In this document: positions 1 through 7,440 of the stretch, one piece after another
How the letters are laid out: each line of letters opens with the position of its first letter
Position numbering within the stretch: the stretch's first letter is position 1
Source: Aeriscardovia sp.
Lineage (GTDB): Bacteria > Actinomycetota > Actinomycetes > Actinomycetales > Bifidobacteriaceae
DNA: 11,923 bases
Assembly (NCBI GenBank): GCA_017538865.1
Contig: JAFYIA010000010.1
Location: 1 to 11,923, forward strand
Reading direction: 5' to 3'
Made by a program: the position numbers and the translations under genes
Notes under the pieces: generated by a model
Seen by the model: only the letters and a program-made list of their open reading frames with translations
The model's database searches: none
Told to the model about the DNA's origin: nothing

Positions 1-2318
1 CCCCCCAGTCCCTCCTCAACATCCGGCCCATAGCCACGACGATAAGGGAGTTCTTCGGGACCTCCCAGCTCTCCCAGTTCATGGACCAGAACAACCCCCT
101 GGCCGGCATCACCAACAAGAGGAGGCTTTCGGCCCTGGGGCCCGGAGGCCTCACGCGCGACAGGGCCAGCATGGAGGTCAGAGACGTCCACTCCTCCCAC
201 TACGGGAGGATGTGCCCGATAGAGTCCCCCGAAGGCCCCAACATCGGCCTCATAGGGTCCTTGGCCACTTTTGCCAAGATCGACACTTACGGCTTCATAG
301 AGGCCCCCTACAGGAGGGTTATAGACCGCAAGGTAACGGACGAGATTACCTATATGACCGCCGACGAAGAGTCCCACCACGTCATAGCGCAGGCCAGCCA
401 GAAGCTGGACAAGGAAGGCAGGATCGACACTCCGACCGCCCTGGCAAGGGACGGCAAGGACGAGGCGGTGGACGTGCCCGCGGAAGACGTGGACTACATG
501 GACGTGTCCCCAAGGGAGATGGTGTCCATAGGATCCTCCCTCATCCCCTTCCTCGAGCACGACGAGGGCCACAGGGCTCTGATGGGCGCCAACATGCAGA
601 GGCAGGCCGTGCCCCTCATAAAGCCCGATGCGCCTCTGGTGGGAACCGGCAGCGAGTGGAGGACCGCCTACGATTCCGGAGACTGCGTCATAGCCGATGG
701 GGACGGAACCGTCTCCTACGTCTCCGCCGACACCATCAAGGTGTCCCAGGATGACGGGACGGAAAAGGAATACGCCCTCGCAAAGTTCCAGAGGAGCAAC
801 CAGACTACCTGCTACAACCAAAAGCCGATAGTCTCTGTGGGAGACAGGGTCGAAAAAGGAAGCGTGATCGCCGACGGACCTGCGATAGACCAGGGCGAGC
901 TCGCGCTCGGAAAGAACCTGATCATAGCATTTATGCCCTGGAACGGGTACAACTACGAGGATGCGACCATAATCAGCCAGAGGCTGGTGAAGGACGACAG
1001 CCTGAGCTCCATCCATATCGAAGGGTATGAGATAGACGCCAGGGACACGAAGCTCGGACCTGAAGAAATCACCCGGGACCTTCCCAACTGTTCCGAAGAG
1101 ATGCTGGCCAACTTGGACGAGAACGGGATCATCAGGATCGGGGCCAAGGTGAAGGCCGGAGACATCCTCGTGGGCAAGGTCACCCCCAAGGGCGAAACCG
1201 AGCTGAATCCCGAAGAGAGGCTGCTGAGGGCAATATTTGGGGAAAAGTCCAGGGAGGTCAGGGACGTCTCCCTGCGCCTCCCGCACGGAGAGAGCGGCAC
1301 CGTAATCTCAATAAAGGAGATCAACCGCGAGAATGCCGAAGAAAATGCCGAAGAGCTCCCCAGCGGCATTAACCGGATCATAAAAGTCTTCGTGGCCCAG
1401 CACAGGAAGATAAGCGTGGGAGACAAGCTCTCCGGACGCCACGGGAACAAGTGCACCGTGGCCCGCATCCTTCCCGAAGAGGATATGCCTTTCTTGGCGG
1501 ACGGCACTCCGGTGGACATCATGCTCAACCCCCTCTCCGTCCCTTCCAGGATGAACCTGGGCCAGATCCTCGAGCTTCACCTGGGATGGATAGCTAAGAC
1601 CGGGTGGGACGCGGACCTGGACCCCGGCAACTACAAGTGGAAGCTTGCGATCCCCGAGGAGGCCCTGAAGGCCGCTCCGGGCACCCTGGTGGCGAGCCCG
1701 GTGTTCGACGGCGTGAAAGACGACGTGCTCGACGGGCTTTTGAAGACCTCCCTTCCCGGGCCTGACGGGGAAAGGCTGGTAGATTCATCCGGCAAGGCCG
1801 TGCTCTACGACGGCCGGACCGGGGAGCCCTTCCCCAAGCCCATTTCGGTCGGCATCATGTACATGCTCAAGCTCCACCACCTCGTAGATGACAAGATACA
1901 CACGAGGGCTACGGGCCCCTACTCCATGATCACCCAGCAGCCCCTGGGCGGTAAGGCCCAGTTCGGAGGACAAAGGTTCGGAGAGATGGAGGTGTGGGCG
2001 CTGGAAGCCTACGGCGCCGCCTACACCCTCCACGAGCTGATGACCGTCAAGTCCGACGACATGGACGGAAGGGTCAAAGCCTACGGGGCCATAGTCAAGG
2101 GTGAGAACCTGCAGGCCGGGGGCATCCCCGAATCCTTCAAGGTCCTCCTCAAGGAGATGCAGTCTTTGGCACTAAACGTCGAAGTCCTCAACAGCGACGG
2201 GGATACGATAGATCTCGCCAAAGGAACGGAGGACAAGTCGGGATCCAGCGCCCAAATCCTCGGCTTAAACCTCAATTCCAGGCCTGAAAAACCCCTGGCC
2301 GAATCTTTGGGTCTTTAA
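1..2318 (+). CDS. rpoB: RNA polymerase beta subunit, 3' part (5' end outside window)
   Basis: This is the beta subunit of core RNA polymerase, which forms one side of the active-site cleft and binds the nascent RNA and rifampicin. The reading frame is already open at the window edge (codons start at base 3). About 771 residues are present, so by comparison with actinobacterial family lengths of roughly 1150-1190 about 400 N-terminal residues are missing. Visible in order: the rifampicin region starting GTSQLSQFMDQNNPL (from base 57), 'SHYGRMCPIESPEGPNIGLI', 'GYNYEDA' (near 945), 'KVTPKGETELNPEERLLRAI', the active-site segment 'GDKLSGRHGNK' (1422-1451), and the C-terminal clamp segment 'QQPLGGKAQFGGQRFGEMEV', which contacts beta-prime. 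Two key sites are atypical: Asn at E. coli position 526 (114-116), and Cys where HGNKG normally has its last Gly (1452-1454). It ends with TAA, and rpoC follows after 31 nt, as is usual. Identity is certain. Confidence 0.99.
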   Translation, partial: PQSLLNIRPIATTIREFFGTSQLSQFMDQNNPLAGITNKRRLSALGPGGLTRDRASMEVRDVHSSHYGRMCPIESPEGPNIGLIGSLATFAKIDTYGFIEAPYRRVIDRKVTDEITYMTADEESHHVIAQASQKLDKEGRIDTPTALARDGKDEAVDVPAEDVDYMDVSPREMVSIGSSLIPFLEHDEGHRALMGANMQRQAVPLIKPDAPLVGTGSEWRTAYDSGDCVIADGDGTVSYVSADTIKVSQDDGTEKEYALAKFQRSNQTTCYNQKPIVSVGDRVEKGSVIADGPAIDQGELALGKNLIIAFMPWNGYNYEDATIISQRLVKDDSLSSIHIEGYEIDARDTKLGPEEITRDLPNCSEEMLANLDENGIIRIGAKVKAGDILVGKVTPKGETELNPEERLLRAIFGEKSREVRDVSLRLPHGESGTVISIKEINRENAEENAEELPSGINRIIKVFVAQHRKISVGDKLSGRHGNKCTVARILPEEDMPFLADGTPVDIMLNPLSVPSRMNLGQILELHLGWIAKTGWDADLDPGNYKWKLAIPEEALKAAPGTLVASPVFDGVKDDVLDGLLKTSLPGPDGERLVDSSGKAVLYDGRTGEPFPKPISVGIMYMLKLHHLVDDKIHTRATGPYSMITQQPLGGKAQFGGQRFGEMEVWALEAYGAAYTLHELMTVKSDDMDGRVKAYGAIVKGENLQAGGIPESFKVLLKEMQSLALNVEVLNSDGDTIDLAKGTEDKSGSSAQILGLNLNSRPEKPLAESLGL

Positions 2319-2349
2319 TTTTGGACTTCAAGTTTAAGGAAATACATAA

Positions 2350-5300
2350 GTGATGAACGTAAACGAGTTCTGCAAGCTGAGAATCAGCATGGCTACCACG
2401 GAGGACATCCGCAGCTGGAGCCATGGGGAAATAAAAAAGCCTGAGACCATAAACTACCGCACCTTGAAGCCCGAAAAAGAGGGCCTGTTCAGCGAACAGG
2501 TATTCGGCCCCACCAGGGACTGGGAGTGCGCGTGCGGCAAGTACAAGAGGGTCCGCTACAAGGGGATCGTATGCGAGAGGTGCGGCGTTGAAGTCACCCA
2601 GTCCAGGGTGCGCAGGGAGAGAATGGGGCACATCGACCTCGCCGCTCCCGTCACCCACATCTGGTACTTCAAGGGCATCCCCTCGCGCCTCGGATATCTT
2701 TTGGACATCCCCACCCGCGATCTTGAAAAGGTGATCTATTTCGCTTCCTACATCGTCACTTCCGTAAACGAGGATCGAAGGGAGAAGGATCTGCCCGACC
2801 TCGAGAAGGAATGCGAGCACAGGTGCGCAAGGCTCAGGCAGGTGATGGATCGGAAGATCGACGAGAGGAAGGAAGCGCTCGCAAGGGACCTTGAGGAGCT
2901 CGAAGAATCAAACGCCCCCGAAAAGCAGATTCGCGCCCTTAAAGACGGCTTTTTGAAAAACCAGGAGGAGATCAAGGCCAGGTACCAGGCCAAGATTGAC
3001 AAGACCAAAAACACCTTCGAGTCCTTCAAAGCCCTCAAGAGAAAAGACCTCATAGACGACATAGAGGCCTGGCACGACATGAAGGACAATTACGGGGAGT
3101 ACTTCGACGGCGGCATGGGGGCCGAGGCCATAAAGAAGATCCTGGAGACCTTGGACTTGGACGAGATGGACTCCTCCCTCAGGGAGACCATCAAGACCGG
3201 CACGGGCCAGAAAAAGCAGAAGGCCCTGAAGAGGCTGAAGGTGGTGGACGCATTCCGCAACACCTCCAACAGGCCCGAAGCCATGGTGCTCGAAGCCATC
3301 CCGGTAATCCCGCCGGACCTGCGGCCGATGATCCAGCTCGACGGCGGGCGTTTCGCCACTTCCGACTTGAACGACCTCTACAGGAGGGTTATAAACCGGA
3401 ACAACCGCCTGAAGAGGCTGATAGAGTTGGGCGCCCCCGAGATCATGCTCAACAACGAGAAGCGCATGCTCCAGGAGGCCGTGGATTCGCTCTTCGACAA
3501 CGGCCGGCGCGGCAAAGTCGTGACCGGGGCTTCCAACAGGCCCCTAAAGTCCCTCGCCATGATGCTCAAGGGCAAGGCCGGCAGGTTCAGGCAGAACCTT
3601 CTGGGCAAGAGGGTGGACTTTTCCGGAAGGTCCGTCATCGTCGTCGGACCCGAACTCAAGATGCACCAGTGCGGCCTGCCCAAGCCCATGGCCTTGGAGC
3701 TTTTCAAGCCCTTCGTAATAAGGAGGCTGGTAGAGCTCGAGTACGTGCAGAACATCAAGGGCGCCAAGAGGCTCATAGACAGGATGGATCCGGTAGTGTG
3801 GGACGTGCTCGAGGAAGTCATCCACGAGCACCCCGTGCTCCTCAACCGCGCCCCCACCCTCCACAGGCTCTCCATCGAGGCCTTCGAGCCGATACTGGTG
3901 GAGGGCAAGGCCATACACCTGCCCCCGCTCGCCTGCGCCCCCTTCAACGCGGACTTCGACGGCGACCAGATGGCCGTCCACCTCCCGCTTTCCGTAGAGG
4001 CCCAGGCCGAGAGCCGCGTCTTGATGCTCGCCTCCAACAGCATCCTCAAGCCCGCCGACGGGCACACTGTCACCATGCCCAGCCAGGACATGATCATCGG
4101 CCTCTACTGGCTGACCACCACGATAGACGAGCAGCAGGAGGAGGTCGAAGAGGCCAAGGAGAAGTACTACGCTGAGCACCCCGGGGGGGAGAGGCGGTTC
4201 CCCGAAATAAAGGACGCCAAGGGGCAGGGGAGGATCTTCAGCAGCGTGGAAGAGGCCAGGATGGCGCTCGACCGCGGGCAGATCGACATGCAGTCCAAGG
4301 TCTTGATCCGCATGGGCAAGGATTTCGTGCTTCCCAAGGACTGGGAGCCGGGGACCCTGAAGGTCCCCTCCACCGGAGGGGAAGTTAAAGAGCAGAGGCT
4401 GGAAGACGGCGGGTATCTGTTTGCCACCAACTATGGACGCCTTCTGTTCAACTCCTGCCTGCCTGTGGACTACCCCTTCATAAACTGCCAGGTCTCCAAG
4501 AAGATCCTCTCCAAGATCGTCGACGACATCGCCCTGCGCTACGACACCTCCCAGGCCTCCGCCACCCTGGACGCCCTGAAGGACATGGGCTTTACCAGGG
4601 CCCAGTGGTCCGGAGTCACCATAGCCTTCTCCGATATCAAGGTCCCCCCTGAGAAGGAGGCCGTGATAAAGGATTACGAAGGCAGGGCCGAGAAGATAAA
4701 CGGCCAGTACCTCTTGGGCTATTTGACCGAGCCCGAGAGGAGGCAGGAACTCATAAGCCTGTGGACGGAGTGCACGGACGAGGTCGCCAAGGACATGGAG
4801 GAGAACTTCGCCCCCGACAACGACCTGAACATCACGGTGCGCTCCGGGGCCCGCGGAAACTGGATGCAGATCCGCCAGATAGCCGGCATGAGGGGCCTTG
4901 TTACCAATCCCAAGGGCGAGATCATCCCCAGGCCCGTAAAGTCCAACTACAGGGACGGCCTCTCTTCCCTGGAATACTTCATCTCCCAGCACGGGGCCAG
5001 GAAGGGCCTGGCCGACACGGCTCTTAGGACTGCAGAATCCGGGTACCTGACCCGCAGGCTCGTCGACGTCTCCCAGGAAGTCATAATCCGGGAAAAGGAC
5101 TGCGGCACCAAGAGGGGCATCGTAATCCCCATAGCCGCCAAGGACGAGGAAGGGGGATGGACGGACAGGGTGGAGGAGTTCGCCGACGCCTCCGCCTACT
5201 CGAGGCTCCTGGCCGAAGACGTGGTCGATCCCCGCACCGGGGAGCTCCTCATGAACGCCCAGGAGGCCCTCGACATGCAGGCCATAGAGAACCTGGTCGC

Positions 5301-6483
5301 CCACGGCGTCCACGAGGTAAAGGTGAGGTCGGTTTTGACCTGCGAATCCAAGCTGGGGGTGTGCGCAAGCTGCTACGGGTGGTCACTTTCCACCAACACC
5401 CTCGTCGACATAGGCGAAGCCGTGGGGGTCGTGGCCGCGCAGTCCATAGGCGAGCCCGGCACCCAGCTCACCCTGCGCAGCTTCCATTCCGGCGGCGTCG
5501 CCTCCGCTTCGGACATCACCCAAGGCCTCCCCCGCGTGACCGAGCTCTTCGAGGCCAGGACCCCCAGGGGCATGGCCCCCATAACGGAATTGGGCGGCAC
5601 GGTCAAAATCGACGATGCCGGCAACGTCAGGACGATAAGGATCACGGCTCCGGACGATCAGAAGAAGGAGTACCACGTCAACAAGAGGGTTCCCCTGCTC
5701 GTGCACGACGGCGAAACCGTGGAGGCGGGGGCCCAGCTCGTCGTAGGATCGGTCGATCCCAAGGAGGTGCTCAGGATCCGCGGCTCCAAGGAGGCGGAAA
5801 AGTGCATCGTCGACGGCGTGCACGACGTCTACAGGTCCCAGGGCGTGGGCATCCACGACAAGCACATAGAGGTCATAGTCCACCAAATGGTCGACAAAGT
5901 CGTGATTGTGGATTCGGGCGACACTTCGTTCCTGCCCGGCGACCTTGTGAGCAAGGCGGAGTTTGCGGCTACCGTGAAAAGCGCGCTGGACAAGGGGCGC
6001 AAACCCGCGGCAGCCAGGGAGTGCCTGCTCGGCATCACCAAGGCCGCCCTCGCCACCGATTCCTGGCTTTCTGCCGCCTCCTTCCAGGAGACCACCAGGG
6101 TCCTCACCGAAGCCGCCCTCCAGACCAAGGAAGACAACCTGAACGGCCTGAAGGAGAACGTCATCATAGGCAAGCTCATCCCCGCCGGAACGGGCCTTAG
6201 CCGCTACAGGAACAGCGAAGTGAGCGTGAACAGCGCCATAAAGGAGAACATCTACCCCGGCCTCGGCGCAGGCAGGGCCTCCTCCTTCGAAGATCAGGAC
6301 CTCACCAAGGTCGACTTGAGCGCATTGGATTTGAACTTGGGAGAAGACATGGGCGCGGGGGAGATCCTCTCCCCCGAGGATCCGGGGGCATTCGGGGTTG
6401 AAGACGACAGCGAGCCCATAGACGAGCCGGATTCCAATCCCGACGACTTCCCCGAAGGCAGCCAGGAAGATCTGGGAGAGTGA
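2350..6483 (+). CDS. rpoC: RNA polymerase beta-prime subunit
   Basis: This is the beta-prime subunit, which carries the catalytic magnesium of RNA polymerase. It is 1377 residues long. Visible: the N-terminal zinc ribbon with Cys60, 62, 75 and 78; a charged clamp coiled-coil region around 130-240; 'GRFRQNLLGKRVDFSGRS'; the catalytic NADFDGDQMAVH with Asp535, 537 and 539; trigger-loop 'MRGLVTNPKGEIIPRPVKSN' and bridge-helix 'HGARKGLADTALRTAESGYL'; and the second zinc site (DCGT, TCESKLGVCASC). The start could be GTG 2350 or ATG 2353. I prefer GTG because AAGGA (2336-2340) then lies 9 nt upstream and the N-terminus matches the usual actinobacterial length. Oddities are an insertion of about 31 residues after the catalytic domain (592-622) and an acidic tail of about 71 residues (1307-1377). 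Its stop TGA overlaps the start of the FHA gene. Identity is certain; the exact start is moderately sure. Confidence 0.98.
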   Translation: MMNVNEFCKLRISMATTEDIRSWSHGEIKKPETINYRTLKPEKEGLFSEQVFGPTRDWECACGKYKRVRYKGIVCERCGVEVTQSRVRRERMGHIDLAAPVTHIWYFKGIPSRLGYLLDIPTRDLEKVIYFASYIVTSVNEDRREKDLPDLEKECEHRCARLRQVMDRKIDERKEALARDLEELEESNAPEKQIRALKDGFLKNQEEIKARYQAKIDKTKNTFESFKALKRKDLIDDIEAWHDMKDNYGEYFDGGMGAEAIKKILETLDLDEMDSSLRETIKTGTGQKKQKALKRLKVVDAFRNTSNRPEAMVLEAIPVIPPDLRPMIQLDGGRFATSDLNDLYRRVINRNNRLKRLIELGAPEIMLNNEKRMLQEAVDSLFDNGRRGKVVTGASNRPLKSLAMMLKGKAGRFRQNLLGKRVDFSGRSVIVVGPELKMHQCGLPKPMALELFKPFVIRRLVELEYVQNIKGAKRLIDRMDPVVWDVLEEVIHEHPVLLNRAPTLHRLSIEAFEPILVEGKAIHLPPLACAPFNADFDGDQMAVHLPLSVEAQAESRVLMLASNSILKPADGHTVTMPSQDMIIGLYWLTTTIDEQQEEVEEAKEKYYAEHPGGERRFPEIKDAKGQGRIFSSVEEARMALDRGQIDMQSKVLIRMGKDFVLPKDWEPGTLKVPSTGGEVKEQRLEDGGYLFATNYGRLLFNSCLPVDYPFINCQVSKKILSKIVDDIALRYDTSQASATLDALKDMGFTRAQWSGVTIAFSDIKVPPEKEAVIKDYEGRAEKINGQYLLGYLTEPERRQELISLWTECTDEVAKDMEENFAPDNDLNITVRSGARGNWMQIRQIAGMRGLVTNPKGEIIPRPVKSNYRDGLSSLEYFISQHGARKGLADTALRTAESGYLTRRLVDVSQEVIIREKDCGTKRGIVIPIAAKDEEGGWTDRVEEFADASAYSRLLAEDVVDPRTGELLMNAQEALDMQAIENLVAHGVHEVKVRSVLTCESKLGVCASCYGWSLSTNTLVDIGEAVGVVAAQSIGEPGTQLTLRSFHSGGVASASDITQGLPRVTELFEARTPRGMAPITELGGTVKIDDAGNVRTIRITAPDDQKKEYHVNKRVPLLVHDGETVEAGAQLVVGSVDPKEVLRIRGSKEAEKCIVDGVHDVYRSQGVGIHDKHIEVIVHQMVDKVVIVDSGDTSFLPGDLVSKAEFAATVKSALDKGRKPAAARECLLGITKAALATDSWLSAASFQETTRVLTEAALQTKEDNLNGLKENVIIGKLIPAGTGLSRYRNSEVSVNSAIKENIYPGLGAGRASSFEDQDLTKVDLSALDLNLGEDMGAGEILSPEDPGAFGVEDDSEPIDEPDSNPDDFPEGSQEDLGE

Positions 6484-6989
6484 TGGAAAAGCCGGAGGGG
6501 GGGAGGCCCTTCCCGGAGCCGCCGGCCTTCGGGTGGTATCCGGAGGACCGCATCTGGGCCAAGCAGCACGGATTGACCGATTACCTCGACCGCTCAGACC
6601 TGTCGGGGATGGGAGGGGCGCGCAGGTACTCGGAACCCAAGCACGGCGCCCCTGCCAAGTCCGGAGGGACCGTGATCTTGAGGAATACCTCCAACAACTC
6701 CATAATCCGGATAAGCTCGGATTCGGTTTTGGGCAGAAAGCCTTCTTCCGGCGGAGAAGGGGATGAAGTGGAGCTGGCCGACCCCACCAGGACCATCTCC
6801 AGGTCCCACGCCCTCGTCTATTTCGACGGGGAGAAAAACGCCTTTGTGAAGGATCTGGGGTCTTTGAACGGGACTTTCGTAATAAAGGATTCGACCGAAA
6901 AAAAGGCGTCCCCCGAGGCGCCGGTGCAGCTCGAAGGCGGGGTGCTGCTCAGGCTGGGGGACGAGTTTTACGAAGTCTCTATAGAGTAG
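6483..6989 (+). CDS. FHA-domain protein coupled to rpoC
   Basis: This is a 168-residue cytoplasmic protein with a forkhead-associated domain, the module that binds phosphothreonine peptides. The first 60 residues or so are rich in Pro, Gly and charge and look disordered. The FHA fold follows at about 62-167 with its hallmarks: 'LGRKP' (Gly84-Arg85), 'ISRSHALV' (Ser106, Arg107, Ser108, His109) and 'LGSLNGTFV' (Asn129-Gly130-Thr131), so the phosphopeptide pocket looks intact. There is no signal peptide, membrane segment or enzymatic domain. ATG 6483 shares its A with the rpoC stop (TGATG), and GGGAG lies at 6474-6478; a GTG at 6480 would add one residue. The gene should be co-transcribed and translationally coupled with rpoC. 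The PP2C gene on the other strand fits a role as reader of Ser/Thr phosphorylation, but its partner is unknown. The 3' end overlaps the convergent repeat-protein gene by 11 nt. Confidence 0.93.
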   Translation: MEKPEGGRPFPEPPAFGWYPEDRIWAKQHGLTDYLDRSDLSGMGGARRYSEPKHGAPAKSGGTVILRNTSNNSIIRISSDSVLGRKPSSGGEGDEVELADPTRTISRSHALVYFDGEKNAFVKDLGSLNGTFVIKDSTEKKASPEAPVQLEGGVLLRLGDEFYEVSIE

Positions 6990-7431
6990 GGGAGGATTCG
7001 CCCTTCCTCTTTCGCAGGGCCTCCTGCACTTCGGGGTCGTCCAGGCCCTTGAACCACTCCAAAAGCTCGGGGTAACAGTTGGGGTTCTGCGCCAGGTACT
7101 TCCTGAGTTCGGGGAAGTTTTGGGCTATGTCGTGCTGGATCATGGCGTCTTTGACTTCCATCACCTGCTCGGGGGTGTACTGCGGCCCCTCTTCCTGCTT
7201 GAAGGCCGAAGGGGAGAGCGGGATGGATTCTGTCATAATCCTCTCCATTATGATTTTTTTCGTCTTTTCGTCCCCGAAGCGGGCGAGCCAGGCCAGGAGG
7301 CCGGGGTACGCCCTGGGGTGGCTCGCCACGTTTGGACCGAACTCCGGATTTTCATAGGCTATCAGCGCAAGCAGAGAGGGATCGGCGTTCTCATCTTGCA
7401 CCGCCTGGCAGGCGACGTCGTAATCTACCAT
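6979..7431 (-). CDS. Small repeat protein, probable variant leucine-rich repeat (LRV-like)
   Basis: This is a 150-residue soluble protein of unknown function with an internal duplication. Residues 22-64 and 100-142 align over 43 positions without gaps. They share the pattern IA..xPE....A..P..YP.LL.W....D and contain 'AYPGLLAWLARFGDE' and 'CYPELLEWFKGLDDP'. From memory this resembles the variant leucine-rich repeat domains found in many Actinomycetes, often beside FHA, PP2C or kinase genes; I cannot run a profile search. The 35-residue linker between repeats contains a Met-rich 'IIMERIMTESI' stretch. The start ATG (7429-7431) follows a near-perfect Shine-Dalgarno, TAAGGAGGA, that runs over the stop of the upstream phosphatase gene. 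The gap is only 9 nt, so the two are one operon. A role as scaffold or regulator of the phosphatase/FHA pair is inference from position only. It ends with TAG inside the 3' end of the FHA gene on the opposite strand. Confidence 0.85.
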   Translation of the reverse strand: MVDYDVACQAVQDENADPSLLALIAYENPEFGPNVASHPRAYPGLLAWLARFGDEKTKKIIMERIMTESIPLSPSAFKQEEGPQYTPEQVMEVKDAMIQHDIAQNFPELRKYLAQNPNCYPELLEWFKGLDDPEVQEALRKRKGESSPTL

Positions 7432-7440
7432 GCTTCCTCC

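Noticed and set aside
308..323. 16-nt identical sequence in rpoB (308-323) and rpoC (3378-3393), containing AGGAGG
   Set aside because: Both encode Tyr-Arg-Arg-Val-Ile in the same frame; shared residues plus AGG bias explain the match, so it is not a repeat element.
1524..1550. RpoB 'LNPLSVPSRMN' with Ser in place of the common Gly
   Set aside because: I recall Ser at this place in bifidobacteria as well, so it is probably a lineage feature and not a notable change.
3544..5313. Long open frame on the minus strand (589 codons) inside rpoC
   Set aside because: It is fully antisense to conserved rpoC sequence, has no recognisable motif, and has the Gly/Val/Leu/His-rich composition typical of GC-rich shadow frames.
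5157..6200. Plus-strand open frame (347 codons) within rpoC in another frame
   Set aside because: It is an Arg/Gly/His-rich product of a GC-rich shifted frame; rpoC itself is intact through this stretch.
6480..6482. GTG 6480 as the FHA gene start
   Set aside because: It adds only one residue before an ATG; ATG in the TGATG coupling is the more usual arrangement.
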